Origin: Flavobacteriales bacterium
GTDB taxonomy: Bacteria; Bacteroidota; Bacteroidia; Flavobacteriales_F; PHOS-HE28
Direction: 5' to 3'
Length of the DNA: 8,105 bases
Assembly (NCBI GenBank): GCA_025455765.1
Contig: JALOLX010000172.1
Location: 1 to 8,105 of the forward strand
The position numbers and the translations under genes were made by a program. Shown here piece after piece: positions 1 through 6,374 of this stretch. The notes beneath the pieces are model-generated. The model saw nothing but the letters and a program-made list of their open reading frames with translations, was not told the DNA's origin and searched no databases. How positions within the stretch are numbered: the first letter of the stretch is position 1; each line of letters opens with the position of its first letter.

Positions 1-1152
1 GCCGCCAGCATCGTGGCCGACGCCGTGAGCAAGGGCCTGAAGCCGAAGTCGCACCTGGGCATCAACCCCGGTTCGGAACAGGTGCGCTACACCATCGAGC
101 GCGATGGCTTCATCGACACCTTCGAGAAGAGCGGTGCCACCATCTTCACCAACGCCTGCGGACCCTGCATCGGCCAATGGGCGCGGGAAGGGGCGGAGAA
201 GCAGGAGAAGAACTCCATCGTCCACTCGTTCAACCGCAACTTCGCCAAGCGCGCCGACGGCAACCCTAACACGCATGCCTTCGTGGCCTCGCCCGAAATG
301 GTGGCGGCCATCGCCATCAGCGGCAAGCTCACCTTCGATCCCATGCGCGACACCCTCACCAACGACAAGGGTGAGCAGGTGAAGCTGGCCGAGCCCACCG
401 GTTGGGAGCTTCCCCCCAAAGGCTTCGCCGTGGAGGACAACGGCTACCAGGCCCCCGCCGCCGATGGCAGCAAGGTCGAAGTGGTGGTGAAGCCCGATAG
501 CCAGCGCCTGCAGCTGCTCGAGCCCTTCCCCGCTTGGAACGGGAAGAACATCAGCGATGCCGTGCTCCTGATCAAGGCCAAAGGCAAGTGCACCACGGAC
601 CACATCAGCATGGCCGGCAGCTGGCTGCGCTACCGCGGCCACTTGGACAACATCAGCAACAACACGCTGATCGGTGCCATCAACGCTTTCAATGGCGAGG
701 CTGACAAGGTGAAGAACCAATTGACGGGTGAATATGGTCCGGTACCCGCCACGCAGCGTGCTTACAAGGCTGCCGGTGTGGCCAGTATCGTCGTGGGTGA
801 CCAGAACTACGGCGAGGGCAGCAGCCGCGAGCACGCCGCCATGCAGCCGCGTCACCTCGGTGTGGCCGCCGTGCTGGTGAAGAGCTTCGCGCGTATCCAC
901 GAGACCAACCTGAAGAAGCAGGGCATGCTCGCCCTCACCTTCAGCAACGAGGCCGATTACGACAAGATCCAGGAGGACGACCGTATCGACTTCACGGACC
1001 TTACCGCCTTCGCGCCCGGCAAGCCGCTCACCCTCGTGTTCAAGCACGCCGACGGCAGCAGCGACACGATCCTGTGCAACCACACCTACAATGCACAGCA
1101 GATCGAGTGGTTCAAGGCGGGTAGTGCGCTGAACAACCTGCCGAAGGTGTGA
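1..1152 (+). CDS. acn: Aconitate hydratase, mitochondrial type, C-terminal part (5' end outside window)
   Basis: Aconitase interconverts citrate and isocitrate through cis-aconitate in the TCA cycle, in the cytoplasm, using a [4Fe-4S] cluster. The frame is open from base 1 (AASIVADAV...), so the N-terminal half lies upstream and the GTG at 13 is not a start. The 383 visible residues include NACGPCIGQW with two cluster-ligand cysteines (codons at 157-159 and 166-168), the TTDHISMAG segment (about 592-624) and the active-site segment NYGEGSSREHAAMQPRHLG (about 805-861) with its catalytic Ser and Arg. The third cluster cysteine lies in the missing part. The match runs collinearly to the end (SFARIHETNLKKQG, then IEWFKAGSALNNL) with the mitochondrial-type family and not the AcnA/IRP or AcnB types. 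That type is about 750 aa, so roughly half is present. No frameshift is seen. No hairpin-plus-T-run terminator follows the stop. Confidence 0.97.
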   Translation, partial: AASIVADAVSKGLKPKSHLGINPGSEQVRYTIERDGFIDTFEKSGATIFTNACGPCIGQWAREGAEKQEKNSIVHSFNRNFAKRADGNPNTHAFVASPEMVAAIAISGKLTFDPMRDTLTNDKGEQVKLAEPTGWELPPKGFAVEDNGYQAPAADGSKVEVVVKPDSQRLQLLEPFPAWNGKNISDAVLLIKAKGKCTTDHISMAGSWLRYRGHLDNISNNTLIGAINAFNGEADKVKNQLTGEYGPVPATQRAYKAAGVASIVVGDQNYGEGSSREHAAMQPRHLGVAAVLVKSFARIHETNLKKQGMLALTFSNEADYDKIQEDDRIDFTDLTAFAPGKPLTLVFKHADGSSDTILCNHTYNAQQIEWFKAGSALNNLPKV

Positions 1153-1579
1153 AGGGATGCGTTGGACGTGAGGTGAATGTTCCATCGGTCCATGGCTTCT
1201 TGAACGCTATGTTTCGGTGCGGCGTAGGTCAGCGATGTGGCTTTACTGTAAGTGTGCGTTGCGTTGGAACCCGCACATCCCTTGTTGGATCAGCTTTGAA
1301 AGCAGCCCAAGCATATTCAGCATCGTGTGCCTGAATGGGAACCGGAAGTGCATGTCCGTATTGTCACGGACGGCGGAAAACGAGGCCCGGACAGGGGTGT
1401 GTTATCTCATGCGGCCCAAATTCCAGCTGCTCCGCACTCGGCTGTGTTCGCAGCAAAGGAACACCTGGAACCAAGAGCGGTGCACAAGCAGAGAAGCATG
1501 GCGCCTACGGATGGCATGACCACCTGTGGAACAGTGTCTGTTAACAGCCCCGCCGATGCCTTTCGTAGCAGCATGAACG
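1153..1579. other. Gene-free stretch between aconitase and the minus-strand terminator
   Basis: These 427 bases hold no reading frame I would call a gene. Short open frames exist on both strands, but they overlap one another, show no recognisable motif, and several run straight through the terminator at 1580-1611 into the opposite-strand gene. Visible structure is limited to small hairpins: GTCCGT/ACGGAC at 1354-1371 with a 6-base loop, and GTGTTC/GAACAC at 1444-1464 with a 9-base loop. There is also a 10-base palindrome CTGTTAACAG at 1538-1547. It could be an aconitase 3' UTR, an untranslated RNA, or decayed coding sequence; nothing seen decides between these. Confidence 0.6.
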
Positions 1580-1611
1580 AAAAAAAAGGGTCGTTCTCTC
1601 GAACGACCCTT
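1580..1611 (-). terminator. Intrinsic terminator of the minus-strand beta-barrel gene
   Basis: A perfect 11-base stem (1586-1596 with 1601-1611) closes a 4-base loop, TCTC. On the minus strand the stem is followed by a run of T residues, seen as eight A on the plus strand at 1580-1587 (the last two lie in the stem). It begins 28 bases after the stop codon of the 1640-2272 gene, the expected place for its rho-independent terminator. On the plus strand the hairpin has no T run behind it, so it acts mainly for the minus-strand gene. Confidence 0.9.
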
Positions 1612-1639
1612 GAATTCATCCAGATGCGAATGGGACGCT

Positions 1640-2272
1640 TCAGTCCAGCCAGAAACGAACACCCGCATTGCCGAACAGGAAGCTGGGAAGATTGACAGCA
1701 ACGATCTGGTCGTTCTGCTGGTTGGCGCTGATATTGATACCAGCCTCTGCGAAGATGTTCCCGAAATCAAGACCTACGTCATATCCGATCGCACCTCTCA
1801 AGCCAAGCTGACCAACCCTGCTGTCCTCGAACTCGAAGACCTGATAGCGTGTACGGTCCACAGTGCCCACCTCGAACGAGCTGCCGGAGGACGTGTAACC
1901 GATGCCCAATAGGCCGTAGAGACCACCATCTTCGTAGTCACCATCGCCAAAGTACTTCTGTGCATCGATCCACACATTGAGCAAGGAGATCTTCTCGTTG
2001 TAGGTGTAGGTGACGCTTTGGGGCACCGTGGTGTTGTCCAATGCCGATGCTGTTACGCTAAACTCAGTGGTCTTGGGAAGGCCAAAGTTGATCGAAAGAC
2101 GAACCGGTATCGATTCGTTGACCACGTAAGTGCCATTCACCCCTAGGCCAATGAACCCAAGGTCGGTGCCACCGCCAAAACGCATGTAGTTCAGCTGGGC
2201 ACCCACACCGATCTGGGAGAACGCGCTGCCAAGGGTCATCAACAGCACAGATGTCAGGAACACTTTTTTCAT
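1640..2272 (-). CDS. Outer-membrane beta-barrel protein (small porin-like family), 210 aa
   Basis: This is predicted to be a small integral outer-membrane beta-barrel; its substrate or partner is unknown. A signal peptide is visible (MKKVFLTSVLLMTLGSAFS, cleavage likely before Gln20). The rest alternates hydrophobic and polar residues with many Gly and aromatics, as in short beta-strands: about 21-31, 38-51, 56-64, 94-107, 117-128, 154-168, 171-182 and 203-209. It ends in GVRFWLD, a strand-like C-terminus with an aromatic close to the end. The length fits 8-10 stranded barrels of the OmpW/OMP_b-brl kind common in Bacteroidota. The ATG at 2272 is the only start giving a complete signal peptide. 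It is preceded by an A-rich leader and a promoter-like element. GC is lower than in the neighbours: two 60-base lines I counted gave 50-55%, against about 67% for one line in aconitase. Exact subfamily is not resolved. Confidence 0.85.
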   Translation of the reverse strand: MKKVFLTSVLLMTLGSAFSQIGVGAQLNYMRFGGGTDLGFIGLGVNGTYVVNESIPVRLSINFGLPKTTEFSVTASALDNTTVPQSVTYTYNEKISLLNVWIDAQKYFGDGDYEDGGLYGLLGIGYTSSGSSFEVGTVDRTRYQVFEFEDSRVGQLGLRGAIGYDVGLDFGNIFAEAGINISANQQNDQIVAVNLPSFLFGNAGVRFWLD

Positions 2273-2303
2273 GAAATTTTTTTTTGTTGTGCGCGCTAAT
2301 ATA
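2273..2303 (-). promoter_or_regulatory. Candidate promoter -7 element and A-rich leader for the beta-barrel gene
   Basis: Read on the minus strand, TATATTAG (2303 to 2296) matches five of the six fixed positions of the Bacteroidota sigma-A -7 consensus TAnnTTTG and lies 23 bases before the ATG. Between it and the start is a run of nine A (plus-strand T at 2277-2285), then TTTC. A-rich leaders are common in Bacteroidota genes that lack a Shine-Dalgarno sequence. I see no clear -33 TTTG at the expected distance, so this is a candidate only. Confidence 0.4.
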
Positions 2304-2384
2304 TGGCGACATCCGCGATATAGGCCATTGGGCGGGGGGCGCTTCTCGGTAGCTAGAACCTACACTACGGTTGTCCCGTGATAG

Positions 2385-2412
2385 TGGCACGGCTTGGCAC
2401 GGATCTTGGCAT
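2385..2412 (+). repeat. Short direct repeats TGGCACGG upstream of the OmpA-domain gene
   Basis: TGGCACGG occurs at 2385-2392 and again at 2395-2402, exactly 10 bases apart. A partial third copy, TGGCAT, is at 2407-2412, 12 bases further on. Spacing near one helical turn is typical of binding sites for a regulator. They end about 21 bases before the candidate promoter element of the downstream gene. No known regulator is recognised. Confidence 0.35.
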
Positions 2413-2433
2413 ACCGGACGACCAAGGTTCCGT

Positions 2434-2441
2434 TATCTTGC
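2434..2441 (+). promoter_or_regulatory. Candidate -7 promoter element before the OmpA-domain gene
   Basis: TATCTTGC lies 28 bases before the ATG at 2470. It keeps the TA and first two T positions of TAnnTTTG but misses the last two, so it is a weak match. It resembles the TACCTT elements ahead of the two following genes, including the C-rich stretch that follows. No convincing -33 element was found. Confidence 0.3.
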
Positions 2442-2469
2442 CCCGCCTGAGCGCAACAACCCCCTCCCC

Positions 2470-3630
2470 ATGCTCCGCATCATCACCGTGATCCTACTAC
2501 TCGCTCATTTGCCCATCGTGGCCCAAGAACTCGATACCACTCGCTCCTGGGTGGTGAACGGTGACTTCGAACGCTTCGAAACGAAAAAGCTCAAACGTAC
2601 CGGAGCCATCGATCTTGCTGCCGGTTGGGGTTCAGCCACCGCTGCCAAACCCGACTTGTTCAGTGGGCTGGTTCCTTCGGAGACCAAGGTATCCGTGCCA
2701 GGCAACTTCGCAGGAGAGCAAGGTGCGTTGTCAGGTTCGGCTTATGCCGGTGTGCGCTGGTGGAGCTACATGGCCAAGCAGCCCCGCACCTACCTGCAGA
2801 CCAAGCTGAAGAAACCCATGAAGAAGGACTCGCTCTACTGTGTTCGCTACTACGTCAGCTTGGGTGACCTGAGCAAGTACGCCACGGCGGAGCTAGGTGC
2901 CTATCTTGGTAAGGTGAAGATCGCAAAAGAGGATGAGGCGAGTTTGACCTATGAGCCCAAAATACCTCAGGTGCGTTCCTCAGTGTATACCGATATGGAA
3001 GGCTGGCAAGGGGTGTGCGGTGCATTCAAGGCTGAGGGATATGAACAGTACTTGATCATCGGGAACTTTGCGCCCAACGACAAGACAGGCAACCAGACCA
3101 TGCAACGCCCACGCGGTGCTACTGGTACGCCCTTGCTCCAGGGTTATTATTATGTAGACAATGTGGAGGTCTTCCCGATCAAGAAGGCAAGTGAGTGCTC
3201 GTGCGAGCAGCTTGACAAAGGCGATAGCGAGTTCATCTTCGGCCGTAAGGGAGTGATGACCCCCAGCATGAAGCCCGCCACGGTTGCTGATGCACAGGTG
3301 TTCTACTTCAAACGTTTCCAAAGCAGCCTTGATCCCTCCATGGAGCCCTGGGTGAAGGAGCTTGCCATGGCCATGGAACAAGACCCCGCGATCAAGGTCA
3401 AATTGATCGGCCATATTGATGAGAAGGAGGCGGAGCGTATTCGCATGAAACCTGAGCTTGCAGCCCTGTCCAAGCGTCGCAGTGAAACCATCAAGGAGGC
3501 CTTGGTGGCGGGTGGGATAGCTGCCGGGCGAATTACTGTGATCGGCCTCGATGCCGCCTCGCCGATCGACAAAGCCAATACTGAAATGGGCATGAGCAAG
3601 AACCGCCGCGTGGAGGTGGAGCTTCAATGA
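2470..3630 (+). CDS. Exported OmpA-domain protein with a galactose-binding-like N-terminal region, 386 aa
   Basis: This is a predicted envelope protein anchored to peptidoglycan through a C-terminal OmpA-like domain. The start at 2470 is chosen because it gives a signal peptide at once (MLRIITVILLLAHLPIVAQ). The frame is open back to 2371, but that 33-residue extension would bury the signal. Residues about 27-237 (VVNGDFERF ... GYYYVDNVEVFPI) look like the jelly-roll, carbohydrate-binding-like module found in many Bacteroidota surface proteins. A short linker with CSC (243-245) follows. Residues about 274-386 form the OmpA-like domain: GHID (314-317), whose Asp matches the Asp of the usual GHTD; LSKRRSETIKEAL (333-345); and the closing NRRVEVEL (378-385) with the conserved Arg. 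No beta-barrel segment is present. The gene is divergent from the beta-barrel gene and ends at a strong terminator, so it is probably monocistronic. The ligand of the N-terminal module is unknown. Confidence 0.85.
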   Translation: MLRIITVILLLAHLPIVAQELDTTRSWVVNGDFERFETKKLKRTGAIDLAAGWGSATAAKPDLFSGLVPSETKVSVPGNFAGEQGALSGSAYAGVRWWSYMAKQPRTYLQTKLKKPMKKDSLYCVRYYVSLGDLSKYATAELGAYLGKVKIAKEDEASLTYEPKIPQVRSSVYTDMEGWQGVCGAFKAEGYEQYLIIGNFAPNDKTGNQTMQRPRGATGTPLLQGYYYVDNVEVFPIKKASECSCEQLDKGDSEFIFGRKGVMTPSMKPATVADAQVFYFKRFQSSLDPSMEPWVKELAMAMEQDPAIKVKLIGHIDEKEAERIRMKPELAALSKRRSETIKEALVAGGIAAGRITVIGLDAASPIDKANTEMGMSKNRRVEVELQ

Positions 3631-3648
3631 CCATGTCCTCGTTCGTTG

Positions 3649-3682
3649 GGAAGGCGCCCTACCCGGGCGCCTTCCTGTTTTT
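3649..3682 (+). terminator. Intrinsic terminator after the OmpA-domain gene
   Basis: A perfect 11-base GC-rich stem (3649-3659 with 3665-3675) closes a 5-base loop, TACCC. It is followed at once by TGTTTTT (3676-3682). It lies 18 bases after the stop at 3630 and before the next start, so it separates the OmpA-domain gene from the transporter gene. Confidence 0.93.
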
Positions 3683-3687
3683 CCGCA

Positions 3688-3702
3688 CACCGCGTACCTT
3701 TC
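3688..3702 (+). promoter_or_regulatory. Candidate promoter core (CACCGCG-TACCTTTC) before the MFS gene
   Basis: TACCTTTC (3695-3702) matches five of the six fixed positions of the Bacteroidota -7 consensus TAnnTTTG. The 13-base core CACCGCGTACCTT (3688-3700) recurs identically before lhgO. It follows directly on a terminator, where a fresh promoter is expected. Only six bases separate it from the ATG at 3709, so the transcript would be leaderless or nearly so. No clear -33 element is visible. Confidence 0.5.
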
Positions 3703-3708
3703 CCCGGC

Positions 3709-5067
3709 ATGTCCAACGCAACCATCCGCAAGGGCGACCACCGCATCATCCGCGGTTGGACCATGTACGACTGGGCCAACTCGGTCTACTCCCTCACCAT
3801 CACCTCGGCGGTCTTCCCGATCTTTTACACCGCCGTCACCCACCAGGACGAGCTTGATCTGGTGCTCCAACGCTACGGACTCCCCGCCCAATCGCTCTAC
3901 TCGTATGCGCTCTCGGCGGGCTTCCTGCTGGTGGCCCTCATTTCCCCCATCCTCAGCGGGATCGCCGACAGCACGGGACAGAAGAAGACCTTCCTGAAAG
4001 CCTTCTGCTACCTCGGTGCCGCCAGTTGCGCCGGTTTGTACTTCTTCAGCCTCGACAACCTCTGGAGCGGCCTGCTCCTGGTGATGCTCGCCTGTGCAGG
4101 CTTCAGTGGCAGCCTCATTTTCTACGACGCCTTCCTGCCCGAGATCGCGGAGAAGGAGGACCATGACCGCATCAGTGCGCGCGGCTACATGATGGGCTAC
4201 ATCGGCAGTGTTGTGCTGTTGTTGATCAACCTGGCGATGGTGATGGATCCGGATGGTGATGGGATCACCTTGCTCGGCATACGGGATGAAGGAGGGATGC
4301 CCGCCCGCCTCACCTTCCTTACCGTGGCGATCTGGTGGGTCGGCTTCGCGCAGTTCGCCTTCCGCGTGCTGCCCGATGATCAGTATGGACGGCGACCCCA
4401 AGGGAACGTCATCGCCAATGGCTACCGCGAGCTGCGCAAGGTGTGGAAGGAACTGCAGAGCACCAAGCGCCTCAATAGCTTCCTGATGGCCTTCTTCGTG
4501 CTGAACATGGGCATCCAGACCGTGATGTACCTGGCCGTGAGCTATGCCAAAGAGGAGATCAAGCAGATCGGTCCTGATGGAGAAGTGCTCCCCATCGGCG
4601 ATGCCAGCCTCATCATCAGCATCCTGCTCATCCAGCTCGTGGCCGTGGCGGGCGCGCAGCTCTTCGTGTGGCTCAGCAAGCGCTTCGGCAACATCGGCGC
4701 GTTGATGATGGGATCCGTGGTGTGGGTGGGCCTGTGCGTGATGGCCTATACCATCCACTGGGCGCATGAGTTCTATCTCCTCGCGGCTGGCGTGGGTCTG
4801 GTGATGGGCGGTAGTCAGGCGCTTTCCCGCAGCACCTATTCGAAGTTCCTGCCCGAGACCATCGACCACGCCTCCTACTTCTCCTTCTACGATGTGAGCT
4901 ACTACCTCTCCACCGTGCTCGGCACCCTGGCCTACGGACTGGTGTTCCAGCTCACAGGCGACCTGCGCAACTCGGTGATCATCATCGGCAGCTTCTTCGT
5001 GGTGGGCATGGTGCTCCTCTTCATGGTACCACGTCATGAGGTGCCGGTAGTGCAGGCCGAAGAGTAG
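3709..5067 (+). CDS. MFS transporter, UMF1/Atg22-like family, 452 aa
   Basis: This is a predicted inner-membrane permease of the major facilitator superfamily; the family is named after the yeast vacuolar amino-acid effluxer Atg22, but the substrate of bacterial members is not established. Family marks are the N-terminal WTMYDWANSVYSL (17-29), an MFS motif-A-like GIADSTGQKK (84-93) after TM2, and GGSQALSRSTYSKFLPE (367-383) in the second half. I count about 11-12 hydrophobic segments, among them 64-84, 97-114, 119-137, 161-179, 201-219, 257-278, 299-321, 329-348, 353-370, 393-414 and 421-440. A charged cytoplasmic stretch (about 222-256) separates the two halves. The start at 3709 fits the family N-terminus; an open extension to 3646 is Pro/Arg-rich and runs through the terminator hairpin. 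The stop is 62 bases before lhgO, so co-transcription is possible. Confidence 0.9.
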   Translation: MSNATIRKGDHRIIRGWTMYDWANSVYSLTITSAVFPIFYTAVTHQDELDLVLQRYGLPAQSLYSYALSAGFLLVALISPILSGIADSTGQKKTFLKAFCYLGAASCAGLYFFSLDNLWSGLLLVMLACAGFSGSLIFYDAFLPEIAEKEDHDRISARGYMMGYIGSVVLLLINLAMVMDPDGDGITLLGIRDEGGMPARLTFLTVAIWWVGFAQFAFRVLPDDQYGRRPQGNVIANGYRELRKVWKELQSTKRLNSFLMAFFVLNMGIQTVMYLAVSYAKEEIKQIGPDGEVLPIGDASLIISILLIQLVAVAGAQLFVWLSKRFGNIGALMMGSVVWVGLCVMAYTIHWAHEFYLLAAGVGLVMGGSQALSRSTYSKFLPETIDHASYFSFYDVSYYLSTVLGTLAYGLVFQLTGDLRNSVIIIGSFFVVGMVLLFMVPRHEVPVVQAEE

Positions 5068-5093
5068 CGCGAACGAGCCTTCGTAGGCCCTTA

Positions 5094-5108
5094 CACCGCG
5101 TACCTTCG
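5094..5108 (+). promoter_or_regulatory. Candidate promoter core (CACCGCG-TACCTTCG) before lhgO
   Basis: TACCTTCG (5101-5108) matches five of the six fixed positions of TAnnTTTG. It carries the same 13-base core, CACCGCGTACCTT (5094-5106), seen before the MFS gene. It lies 21 bases before the lhgO ATG at 5130. This suggests that lhgO can be transcribed on its own, although no terminator separates it from the MFS gene. Confidence 0.5.
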
Positions 5109-5115
5109 CACCCGC

Positions 5116-5129
5116 TTGCACACCTGCAA
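5116..5129 (+). promoter_or_regulatory. Inverted repeat TTGCA-CACC-TGCAA abutting the lhgO start
   Basis: A 5-base inverted repeat with a 4-base loop ends on the base before the ATG at 5130. It occupies the place where a ribosome-binding site would lie, and no Shine-Dalgarno sequence is present. It could be a weak mRNA hairpin affecting initiation, a small operator, or chance. Confidence 0.3.
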
Positions 5130-6374
5130 ATGAGCGCAACAACGAACTGGGATGTGATCATTGTGGGCGGTGGCATCGTAGGCGCCGCCACCCTCTACAA
5201 ATTGCAGACACGCCACCCGGCGTTGCGCATCCTGCTCCTGGAGAAGGAGAAGGCCCTCGCAGACCATCAGACCGGCAACAACAGCGGGGTCATCCATAGC
5301 GGCATCTATTACAAGCCGGGCAGCTACAAGGCAAAGAACTGTGTGGACGGGCGCCGCGAATTGGTGGCCTTCGCCAAGGAGCACGGGGTGAAGCATGACA
5401 TCTGTGGTAAGCTGATCGTGGCGGCCACAGAAGATGAGCTGCCCCGCCTGGAGAAGATCTACAACACGGGCGTGGCCAATGGCATCGAAGGCATGCGCCG
5501 TGTCACGGCTGCCGAGGTCAAGGAGATCGAACCCTATTGCCAGGGGGTGGCCGGTGTACATGTGGGCTGTACGGGCATCATCGATTTCCGCGGAGCCACC
5601 AACACCATGGCACGCGTGGCCCTCATGGCACGCGTGGCCCTCGGGGTGAACAGTGCCAGCAAGGTGGCTTTGATGGAAGAGTTCCTAGGGGTGGAGCAGC
5701 GCGAAGGGCATAGCATCGTGCGCACCAACAAGGGCACCTATCAGGCCCGCTGGGTCATCTTCTGCGCCGGGTTGCAGAGCGATCGCCTGGCACGGCAGGA
5801 CGGGGCCACGGTACCTGAACAGATCGTGGGCTTCCGCGGCGATTATTACGACCTCACCGAGCAGGGCAAGCACAAGGTGAAGCACCTGATCTATCCGGTG
5901 CCCGATCCGCGTTTCCCCTTCCTCGGCGTACACTTCACACGGATGACCGATGGCAGCATCGAGTGCGGCCCCAACGCGGTGTTCACCTTCAAGCGTGAAG
6001 GTTATGGCAAGACCGACTTCGACCTGAAGGACAGCTGGGATGCGCTCACCTACGGCGGAACGTGGAAGCTCTTCATGCGCAACATGAGCTATGGCATCAA
6101 CGAATACCGGCGCGCGTTCAGTAAGAAGCTATTCCTGCGCACGCTGCAACGCCTGATCCCCACGCTGACCATGGAGGACATCCAGCCGGGACGAGCCGGT
6201 GTGCGGGCCATGCTGCTGGGTACCGATGGGAATATGGTGGACGATTTCCGCATCGAGCGTCGCGGGTCGCACATCCACGTGCTCAACGCGCCTTCACCAG
6301 CAGCCACCGCGGCATTGGCCATCGGCGGGCACATCGCCACCATGGCAGAAGAGCAGATGGGGGTGGGGCGCTGA
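5130..6374 (+). CDS. lhgO: L-2-hydroxyglutarate oxidase/dehydrogenase (FAD-dependent), 414 aa
   Basis: LhgO oxidises L-2-hydroxyglutarate to 2-oxoglutarate, using FAD and passing electrons to oxygen or the membrane quinone pool. It removes a by-product of promiscuous dehydrogenases and also serves in glutarate breakdown where that pathway exists. The protein belongs to the DAO family. It has an N-terminal dinucleotide-binding motif VGGGIVGAAT (12-21) and the LhgO-typical HQTGNNSGVIHSGIYY (46-61). Further marks are CGKLIVA (92-98), FRGDYYDL (235-242), YPVPDPRFPFLGVHFTR (255-271), GPNAV (280-284) and the C-terminal NAPSPAAT (386-393), part of the FAD site. Length is normal for bacterial members. 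Unusually, residues 160-171 are MARVAL twice, from a perfect 18-base tandem repeat. No glutarate hydroxylase (csiD-like) gene is adjacent, which favours the metabolite-repair role here. Confidence 0.95.
   Translation: MSATTNWDVIIVGGGIVGAATLYKLQTRHPALRILLLEKEKALADHQTGNNSGVIHSGIYYKPGSYKAKNCVDGRRELVAFAKEHGVKHDICGKLIVAATEDELPRLEKIYNTGVANGIEGMRRVTAAEVKEIEPYCQGVAGVHVGCTGIIDFRGATNTMARVALMARVALGVNSASKVALMEEFLGVEQREGHSIVRTNKGTYQARWVIFCAGLQSDRLARQDGATVPEQIVGFRGDYYDLTEQGKHKVKHLIYPVPDPRFPFLGVHFTRMTDGSIECGPNAVFTFKREGYGKTDFDLKDSWDALTYGGTWKLFMRNMSYGINEYRRAFSKKLFLRTLQRLIPTLTMEDIQPGRAGVRAMLLGTDGNMVDDFRIERRGSHIHVLNAPSPAATAALAIGGHIATMAEEQMGVGR
5607..5642 (+). repeat. Perfect 18-base tandem duplication within lhgO
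   Basis: ATGGCACGCGTGGCCCTC at 5607-5624 is repeated without change at 5625-5642. It is in frame and encodes MARVAL twice (residues 160-165 and 166-171). It falls in the helix after GIIDFRGATNT, a part of the family outside the recognised FAD motifs. The identity of the copies at every base suggests a recent replication-slippage event. Confidence 0.95.

Noticed and set aside
1149..1334. A 61-codon frame overlapping the aconitase stop.
   Set aside because: It has no recognisable motif, signal peptide or start signal, and competing frames of similar length overlap it.
1327..1695. A 122-codon plus-strand frame in the gap after aconitase.
   Set aside because: It passes through the minus-strand terminator and into the 3' end of the beta-barrel gene. 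It shows no family motif or plausible start context.
2385..2412. Sigma-54 promoter (TGGCACG ... TTGC type) in the TGGCACGG repeats.
   Set aside because: The GG-to-GC spacing is one base short in the first copy and one base long in the second compared with the required 10 bases, and the -12 part reads TTGGCA instead of TTGCA.
5077..5088. GCCT-TCGT-AGGC hairpin between the MFS gene and lhgO as a terminator.
   Set aside because: The stem is only four base pairs and no T run follows.
2980..5142. A 720-codon open frame on the minus strand, the longest in the window.
   Set aside because: It lies antisense to the OmpA-domain gene and the whole MFS gene, with its codons exactly in register with theirs. 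In that register, stops arise only opposite TTA, CTA and TCA, codons avoided in these GC-rich genes. Its His/Glu/Gln/Ala-rich composition is what antisense of membrane-protein codons gives, and it runs through the terminator at 3649-3682.
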